Positions 8,222 through 12,506 of a DNA stretch of 12,506 bases are shown in pieces. A program made the position numbers and the translations under genes. The DNA comes from Thiomonas sp. (GTDB lineage Bacteria; Pseudomonadota; Gammaproteobacteria; Burkholderiales; Burkholderiaceae_C). The DNA is taken from contig JAQTVS010000048.1 in assembly GCA_028706735.1 (NCBI GenBank), forward strand, positions 1-12,506, read 5' to 3'. Numbering within the stretch: position 1 is the stretch's first letter; every line of letters starts with the position of its first letter. The notes beneath the pieces are model-generated. The model worked only from the letters and a program-made list of their open reading frames with translations, was not told the origin of the DNA and ran no database searches.

Positions 8222-8272
8222 GCTCAGGGTTAACGCGCAGATCGTTTTTGCGCACCCATCAGGAGCCCCTCC

Positions 8273-9073
8273 ATGCCATCCAGCACTTCCCAGCTTGCCT
8301 CGCGCCGCCTGGCGCTTCAATCCACACTCGTCGCAGGCCTCGGTCTGACTGCGCTCGGCAGCCGGGCCGCGCAGGCCGCCTCGGCGCAAGAACGCATGAT
8401 GCCGCCAGGCGCCGCCACCCTGGCTGAGCTTGGCAAAAAGCTCGCCGCCGCGCCGCGCCGCCGCGACTTCAAGACCACGCAAATGATCCTCGAACACCCC
8501 AATGAATGGGACAGCGAGGCGCTTGATCTGCTGCTGTCCTACGCCGGAAAACCCCGGCAGGTGTGGGACAACACGCAGCTCGAAGGCCCCTGGCTCAATC
8601 TCATGCGCAATTCCATGAATGCGCAGATCTGGTCGTTCAAGCACCCAGACTTTCTCGCACTCTCGGCCACCCACGGCCCGGCCCATCTGGCGCTGTTCGA
8701 TGATGCGCTCTGGGCCAAATATCAGCTGGGCAGCCTGACCAAGGGCAAAGCCAAGACCAATGTCTGGATCAAAACCTCCCCGGCCGCCGACGCCGACCCG
8801 AAAGCGGTTGAAGATTCCAAAGGCGTGTATTCCCCGGCGGACAACAGCATCACCGTGCTGCAAGAGCGCGGCGCAGTGTTTCTCGCCTGCCACAACGCCA
8901 TCTGGGAGCTGACCGGCCATCTGCATGCCAAGGGCGCCAACCCGGACAAAAAGACCCACGGCGAAATGGCCGCCGAGTTCACTAATCACCTCATTCCCGG
9001 CGTGGTACTCACTCCCGGCATCGTCGCCACCCTGGTGGAACTCGAAGATTCCGGTTATCGCTACGCCGCCTGA
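8273..9073 (+). CDS. Tat-exported DsrE-like protein of unknown function
   Basis: I do not recognise a specific gene. The 266-residue product opens with a twin-arginine signal (SRRLALQST with R11-R12, hydrophobic stretch about 17-30, likely cut after AQA near residue 35), so it should be folded before export to the periplasm. Residues from about 80 to the end resemble the DsrE/DsrF-like fold: THGPAHLALFDD (133-144), a strand-turn VLQERGAVFLACHNAI (195-210), and the ending LIPGVVLTPGIVATLVELEDSGYRYA. C206 in ACHNA is the only cysteine and sits where DsrE-like proteins often carry their sulfur-binding cysteine. The start is well supported by AGGAG seven bases upstream (8261-8265). It precedes the solute-binding protein gene by 39 bases, and the two share similar ribosome binding sites. 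A periplasmic persulfide carrier or sensor is conceivable but unproven. The DsrE assignment is moderate. Confidence 0.75.
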   Translation: MPSSTSQLASRRLALQSTLVAGLGLTALGSRAAQAASAQERMMPPGAATLAELGKKLAAAPRRRDFKTTQMILEHPNEWDSEALDLLLSYAGKPRQVWDNTQLEGPWLNLMRNSMNAQIWSFKHPDFLALSATHGPAHLALFDDALWAKYQLGSLTKGKAKTNVWIKTSPAADADPKAVEDSKGVYSPADNSITVLQERGAVFLACHNAIWELTGHLHAKGANPDKKTHGEMAAEFTNHLIPGVVLTPGIVATLVELEDSGYRYAA

Positions 9074-9112
9074 TTCGCCCCACACCTCAACACCTCACAA
9101 CAGGAGCCGTTC

Positions 9113-10135
9113 ATGCCCCGCACTCCCCGCGCCGCACTCACCCCCCTTCTGGCCGCCCTTCTGCTGGCGCTGCCCATCCTCGCCCATGCCCAACAGGCCG
9201 ACTCCGGCTGGAATGGCAAAGTGCAGCCCCCGCGCTACAAGGAGACCATTTTCCCGCCGTGGCAGCACGGCGCGAACAATCCCGCGCTCAACAAGGGGCT
9301 GGAATTCACCGTTCCGGAAGTGAATGATCTGCCCGACTTTCACGGCAACCTCGATCAGCCCAAGCTGGTGATTTTTGTTGCTGGAAATTACTACTTCGCG
9401 ATGGCGCCGCTGGTGCAGGCCTTCGAGAAAGAGCACCCGGACTACAAGGGCCGCGTGTTCTACGAAACCCTGCCTCCGGGCATTCTGCTCAAGCAGATGC
9501 ACGAAGGCGGGGTCATCACCGTGGGCAATATGACCTGGACGGTCAAACCGGATGTGTTCGCCGCCGGGATGAAAAAAATCGAGGCCGGCATCCAGGACGG
9601 CGTGCTCACCGGCAAGGCCATTCCCTATGTGAGCAACGACCTCACCATCATGGTGCCCAAGGGCAACCCGGCGCACATCACCGGCATGGCCGATCTGGGC
9701 AAGCCCGGCGTCACCTTGTCCATGCCCAATCCGGCCTGGGAAGGCGTGGCCAGGCAGATCGAAGCGTCGCTGCGCAAGGCGGGCGGCGAGGCGCTGGAGC
9801 AGTCGGTCTACAACATCAAGGTGAAGAATGGCGAGACCATCCTCACCCACATTCATCACCGCCAGACGCCGCTATTCATGATGCAAGGGCTGGCGCAGGC
9901 CGGAGTCACCTGGAAGTCCGAAGCCATCTTCCAGGAAAAGGCGGGCCACCCGATCAGCAATGTGGATATTCCCGCCGACCAAAACACCACCGCGGTTTAT
10001 GCCGCCGCCGTGGTCAAGGGCGCAGCCCATCCGCAAGCCGGCTTGATGTGGGCGGAGTTTCTGCGCTCGCCCACCGCGCTGAAAATTTTCGAGGGTTACG
10101 GCTTCAAGCCTGTCGCAGCCAAGCCCGCCGCCTGA
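9113..10135 (+). CDS. ModA-like periplasmic solute-binding protein without a permease
   Basis: The 340-residue product has a Sec signal peptide (MPRTPRAALTPLLAALLLAL..., likely cut at AHA/QQ after residue 26). The mature part looks like a class II periplasmic binding protein related to molybdate-binding ModA. LVIFVAGNYYFAMAPLVQAF (85-104) corresponds to the first strand and helix, then MVPKGNPAHITGMADLGKPGV (180-200) and the C-terminal AHPQAGLMWAEFLRSPTALKIFEGYGFKPV (305-334). A segment of roughly 55 residues between the signal and the first strand (27-84, ending FTVPEVNDLPDFHGN) is additional to ModA. A histidine-rich HIHHR is at 246-250. There is no cysteine, so it is not a lipoprotein. No permease or ATPase gene is adjacent, and a strong terminator follows. 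AGGAG lies six bases before the ATG. The ligand is unknown; it may be an oxyanion or metal, and the protein may act with its upstream neighbour. Confidence 0.8.
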   Translation: MPRTPRAALTPLLAALLLALPILAHAQQADSGWNGKVQPPRYKETIFPPWQHGANNPALNKGLEFTVPEVNDLPDFHGNLDQPKLVIFVAGNYYFAMAPLVQAFEKEHPDYKGRVFYETLPPGILLKQMHEGGVITVGNMTWTVKPDVFAAGMKKIEAGIQDGVLTGKAIPYVSNDLTIMVPKGNPAHITGMADLGKPGVTLSMPNPAWEGVARQIEASLRKAGGEALEQSVYNIKVKNGETILTHIHHRQTPLFMMQGLAQAGVTWKSEAIFQEKAGHPISNVDIPADQNTTAVYAAAVVKGAAHPQAGLMWAEFLRSPTALKIFEGYGFKPVAAKPAA

Positions 10136-10183
10136 TTGCCATGCTGCTGCGCGCGCAGCGCAGCCGGTATGTGCCCTTGCTTG

Positions 10184-10200
10184 GCGCCGTCGCCCGGCGC
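10184..10200 (+). other. Short GC hairpin after the solute-binding protein gene
   Basis: GCGCCG and CGGCGC can pair around the five-base loop TCGCC. No T-run follows, so on its own it is not an intrinsic terminator. It may protect the 3' end of the message or be part of the double structure with the terminator at 10221-10252. A 14-bp palindrome, GCTGCGCGCGCAGC, lies about 30 bases upstream in the same trailer. Confidence 0.4.
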
Positions 10201-10220
10201 ATTCGTTTGGCTCCTTCATT

Positions 10221-10252
10221 CGCTCCCGCCGCCAGGCCGGGGCGATTTTTTT
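10221..10252 (+). terminator. Intrinsic terminator ending the exported-protein operon
   Basis: A hairpin forms from CGCTCC (10221-10226) with GGGGCG (10239-10244, one G-U pair). It extends inside past one C-C mismatch by GCC/GGC, closing a GCCA tetraloop. It is followed after one A by seven T (10246-10252). This is a standard Rho-independent terminator on the + strand, 86 bases after the stop of the solute-binding protein, and separates that unit from hpf. Confidence 0.75.
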
Positions 10253-10512
10253 CGTCCGACGCCGCGCGCCTATCGCACCATCTTGTGATCCATTGCGCGT
10301 TTTGGCGGATGTCATCAAAAACCCGGCAATCCGGTCAGGACAGGGCTTGATTTTGGCGGGGGGCGGTAGCACACTGAATCTGACAGTTCCATCGCAACAC
10401 ACGCCCCGGCAACCACCGGACAGCGGCAACAGAGGAGGTCCCGCCACGCCACAACTTGCCAGCTAGGCGCCCGCCTTGCTGTTCCCTTTTTTCCGAAATC
10501 AGGAGCCTCACT

Positions 10513-10845
10513 ATGAATCTGACCATCAGCGGCCACCATTTGGATGTCACCCCCTCCCTGCGCAGCTACGTCGAAACCAAACTCGATCGGGTGGTGCGGC
10601 ATTTCGATCAAGTGGTGAATGTCAACGTGCTACTCAGCGTGGAAAAACTCAAGGAAAAGGAAAAACGACAGCACGCGGAATGCAATCTGATGGTCAAGGG
10701 CAAGTCGATTTTTGCGGAAAGCCAGCACGAAGACCTCTACGCAGCAATCGACACGTTGGTGGACAAGCTCGACCGCCAGGTGGTGGAACACAAGAACCGC
10801 GTTCGCGACCATCAGGCGACCGCGGGTAAACATCTCGCAAGCTGA
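10513..10845 (+). CDS. hpf: Ribosome hibernation promoting factor, short form
   Basis: HPF binds the 30S subunit between the A and P sites and promotes inactive 100S ribosome dimers in stationary phase or starvation. The 110-residue product matches the short HPF/YhbH type common near ptsN in proteobacteria, without the C-terminal dimerisation domain of long HPF. It starts with [26 protein letters not shown], typical for the family. It contains the charged stretch [13 protein letters not shown] (about 44-56) and ends with [17 protein letters not shown] and the basic HKNRVRDH tail. The ATG at 10513 has AGGAG seven bases upstream (10501-10505). In most betaproteobacteria rpoN lies directly before this gene; here a terminator and the exported-protein genes do. 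It is followed by ptsN after 134 bases containing a long hairpin. Confidence 0.95.
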   Translation: MNLTISGHHLDVTPSLRSYVETKLDRVVRHFDQVVNVNVLLSVEKLKEKEKRQHAECNLMVKGKSIFAESQHEDLYAAIDTLVDKLDRQVVEHKNRVRDHQATAGKHLAS

Positions 10846-10875
10846 ACGCTGGCGCGTTCCACGTCACCCTTCAAG

Positions 10876-10920
10876 GTTGCCGCAAGCCGGACGGGCCTGC
10901 AACGCCCGGATTGCGGCAAC
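10876..10920 (+). repeat. Long two-tier hairpin between hpf and ptsN
   Basis: GTTGCCGCAA (10876-10885) and TTGCGGCAAC (10911-10920) are perfectly complementary over ten bases. Inside the loop CGGGC and GCCCG can form a second five-base stem around CTGCAAC. No T-run follows, so it is not a classical intrinsic terminator. It may be a Rho-dependent or processing element, or stabilise the hpf message separately from ptsN. Confidence 0.6.
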
Positions 10921-10979
10921 TCCGAACTGCAGCAAAACACGTTTACACTCGCTGTCCTCTTTGGCCCAAGCGTGATCCC

Positions 10980-11450
10980 ATGAACCGTCTTGCCCAGATT
11001 TTGCCGCCGGCGCATGTGCAACTCGATGTCGACGTCAGCAGCAAAAAACGCGCGTTCGAATACGCCGGACTGCTGTTTGAAAATAACCTCGGCCTCAACC
11101 GCGCGCTGATTACCGACAATCTGTTCGCGCGCGAACGCCTGGGCTCCACCGGACTGGGGCAGGGCGTGGCCATACCGCACGGGCGCATCAAGGGGCTGAA
11201 GCAGCCCAGCGCCGCGGTCATCCGCCTGCATCAGCCCATCGCGTTCGAAGCGCCGGACAATCAGCCGGTGTCGCTGCTGGTGGTCTTGCTCGTCCCCGAG
11301 AGCGCCACGGCCAAGCACCTCGAACTGCTGTCCACCATCGCCGAGATGTTGTCCGACGCCGACCTGCGCGAACAACTCCTGAGCGAGCCCGACGCTGCTG
11401 CGTTGCACCACCGCATCAGCGTGTGGGCCCCGCTGCAAACCGCCGCCTAA
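10980..11450 (+). CDS. ptsN: PTS nitrogen regulatory EIIA component
   Basis: EIIA-Ntr is the terminal phosphate acceptor of the regulatory PTS (EI-Ntr, NPr, EIIA-Ntr). It does not carry sugar but controls other proteins by its phosphorylation state. The 156-residue product has the usual EIIA-Ntr length. The opening MNRLAQILPPAHVQLDVDV fits family members, and the phosphorylated histidine is H67 in GVAIPHGRIKG. SLLVVLLVPESATAKHLELL and the C-terminal LSDADLREQLL are also typical. I chose the ATG at 10980 from family length; the frame is open back to 10911, inside the hairpin, where no homologous sequence occurs. A possible -10 (TACACT, 10944-10949) lacks a good -35 partner. It precedes hprK by 83 bases in the order found in other betaproteobacteria, where HPr kinase and this PTS branch are thought to cooperate. 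Confidence 0.94.
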   Translation: MNRLAQILPPAHVQLDVDVSSKKRAFEYAGLLFENNLGLNRALITDNLFARERLGSTGLGQGVAIPHGRIKGLKQPSAAVIRLHQPIAFEAPDNQPVSLLVVLLVPESATAKHLELLSTIAEMLSDADLREQLLSEPDAAALHHRISVWAPLQTAA

Positions 11451-11533
11451 ATGGCGTGACGGCATCCTACTGAGGCACGGCTGATTTGCAGCGCCGCGCC
11501 TGAGTCCATCCGAATGCAACCGCCCCGCCTGCA

Positions 11534-12487
11534 TTGAAAGCCTCCACCCTTGCCGCCGAGAGCCTGTTCGACGCCAATGCCCCGCAACTCATGTGGCAAT
11601 GGATCGCCGGGCAGAGCAACCCCGAACGCCGCTTCGACATGGCTGCCGTCGAGGGCGCCACGTCCGGGGCCGATCTGGTCGGCTACCTGAATTACATCCA
11701 TCCCTTCCGGGTGCAGATCCTGGGCTGTCGCGAAGTCGACTATCTCAGCAACTCCTCGCAGGAAGACCGGCTGCGCCGCATCCGCCGCATCATCGGCCTG
11801 GAGCCGCCGGCATTGGTGCTGGCCGACGGCAAGGCGCCGCCGCCCTGTCTGATCGACGAGTGCAATGCGGCGCAGGTGCCGTTGTTCCAGACTGCGGAAA
11901 CAGCGGCGTTCACCATCGACGTGCTGCGCACCTATCTGTCCAAGCACTTCGCCAACCGCATCACCCAGCACGGCGTGTTCATGGACATTCTCGGACTGGG
12001 CGTGCTCATCACCGGCGAGTCCGGCCTGGGCAAGAGCGAACTCGGACTGGATCTCATCACCCGCGGCCACGGCCTGGTGGCCGACGACTGCGTGGACCTG
12101 CTGCGCGTGGCGCAGAACACCATCGAAGGCCGCTGCCCGCCGCTGCTGCAAAACTTGCTGGAAGTGCGCGGCATCGGCCTGCTCGACATCAAGACCATCT
12201 TTGGGGAAACCGCGGTGCGCCGCAAGATGCGGCTCAAGCTCATCGCCCATCTCATCCGCCGCGACGTACTCGACCGCACCTTCGACCGACTGCCTGCGGG
12301 CAATCTGGACGAAGACGTGCTCGGCGTGCCGATCCGCAAGGTCATGATTCCAGTAGAAGCCGGGCGCAACCTCGGCGTGCTGGTGGAGGCAGCCGTGCGC
12401 AACACCATTCTGCAACTGCGGGGCATCGACACCCTGAGCGATTTTCAGGAGCGCCAGCGCCAGGCCATGCAGGACGGCGACGACTGA
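11534..12487 (+). CDS. hprK: HPr kinase/phosphorylase
   Basis: HprK phosphorylates and dephosphorylates a serine of HPr and so sets the state of the PTS. In betaproteobacteria, which mostly lack sugar PTS permeases, its role is regulatory. The 317-residue product has the N-terminal domain (about 1-130) and the kinase domain. The P-loop is GESGLGKS at 161-168, preceded by the conserved H146 in [12 protein letters not shown] sequence (here QHGVFMDI). ADD is at 183-185 and the HprK signature [12 protein letters not shown] at 209-220. The start is a TTG at 11534: an in-frame stop at 11501-11503 and no other start codon between them make it the first possible one, and it gives the usual opening before SLFDANAP; the next ATG (codon 20) would cut into conserved sequence. 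The gene is complete, ending 19 bases before the window edge. rapZ commonly follows in related genomes but is not visible here. Confidence 0.95.
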   Translation: MKASTLAAESLFDANAPQLMWQWIAGQSNPERRFDMAAVEGATSGADLVGYLNYIHPFRVQILGCREVDYLSNSSQEDRLRRIRRIIGLEPPALVLADGKAPPPCLIDECNAAQVPLFQTAETAAFTIDVLRTYLSKHFANRITQHGVFMDILGLGVLITGESGLGKSELGLDLITRGHGLVADDCVDLLRVAQNTIEGRCPPLLQNLLEVRGIGLLDIKTIFGETAVRRKMRLKLIAHLIRRDVLDRTFDRLPAGNLDEDVLGVPIRKVMIPVEAGRNLGVLVEAAVRNTILQLRGIDTLSDFQERQRQAMQDGDD

Positions 12488-12506
12488 GCGCCCCCAGGGC
12501 CGGGCA

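Larger units (their letters stand above)
10136..10512. other. 377-base gene-free stretch before hpf
   Basis: This gap holds the trailer and terminator of the upstream operon (to 10252) and the leader of hpf. The only long reading frames are shadow-like and show no recognisable protein; the frame open upstream of hpf starts at a TTG (10456) without family similarity. A perfect AGGAGGT sits at 10433-10439 without a start codon at proper distance. A very weak TTGATT (10347-10352) and CACACT (10370-10375) pair, 17 bases apart, is the best promoter guess for hpf. No remnant of rpoN was recognised. Confidence 0.55.

Noticed and set aside
8171..9085. 304-codon open frame on the - strand opposite the Tat-exported protein
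   Set aside because: The + strand gene has a ribosome binding site, Tat signal and family-like motifs; the antisense frame has none.
10048..10350. Small open frame overlapping the end of the solute-binding protein gene and the gap after it
   Set aside because: It starts inside the upstream gene, crosses the terminator and has no recognisable protein features.
11447..12415. 322-codon open frame on the - strand opposite hprK
   Set aside because: hprK is unmistakable on the + strand; the opposing frame is a shadow.

Overview
The window is ordinary-looking, GC-rich chromosomal DNA from a betaproteobacterium, most likely Burkholderiales. The evidence is the gene content and order: glyS-gmhB-plsC-YgjP-like peptidase at one end, and hpf-ptsN-hprK with a short HPF and an HPr kinase at the other. 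A Thiomonas-like sulfur oxidiser is my best guess, but that is inference from overall look, not from a marker gene. All genes read on the + strand. I see no tRNA, rRNA, insertion sequence or CRISPR array.

Positions 1-3551 hold a tight housekeeping run. It contains the 3' part of glyS (glycyl-tRNA synthetase beta chain, carrying an apparent 1-base deletion near position 130), gmhB (heptose bisphosphate phosphatase for LPS core), a PlsC-type acyltransferase and a YgjP-like zinc peptidase. The last three follow with short gaps or overlaps. A two-HKD cardiolipin synthase follows (3599-5032), so envelope lipid and LPS functions dominate here.

Positions 5113-8150 hold gloA (glyoxalase I), a MASE2-GGDEF diguanylate cyclase, the wreck of a second GAF-GGDEF cyclase (three reading-frame breaks and one in-frame stop), and an EmrE-type multidrug transporter.

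Positions 8151-10252 hold a small self-contained transcription unit, the most interesting part of the window. A candidate promoter lies behind a perfect 15-bp palindrome of LysR-box form. Then come a Tat-exported DsrE-like protein with one cysteine, a Sec-exported ModA-like solute-binding protein with no permease beside it, and a strong intrinsic terminator. I infer that the two exported proteins work together in the periplasm, perhaps in sulfur or oxyanion chemistry. Their function cannot be read from the sequence.

Positions 10513-12487 hold hpf (ribosome hibernation), ptsN (EIIA-Ntr) and hprK, the regulatory PTS cluster typical of betaproteobacteria. rpoN, which usually precedes hpf in this cluster, is not directly upstream; the exported pair and its terminator lie there instead.
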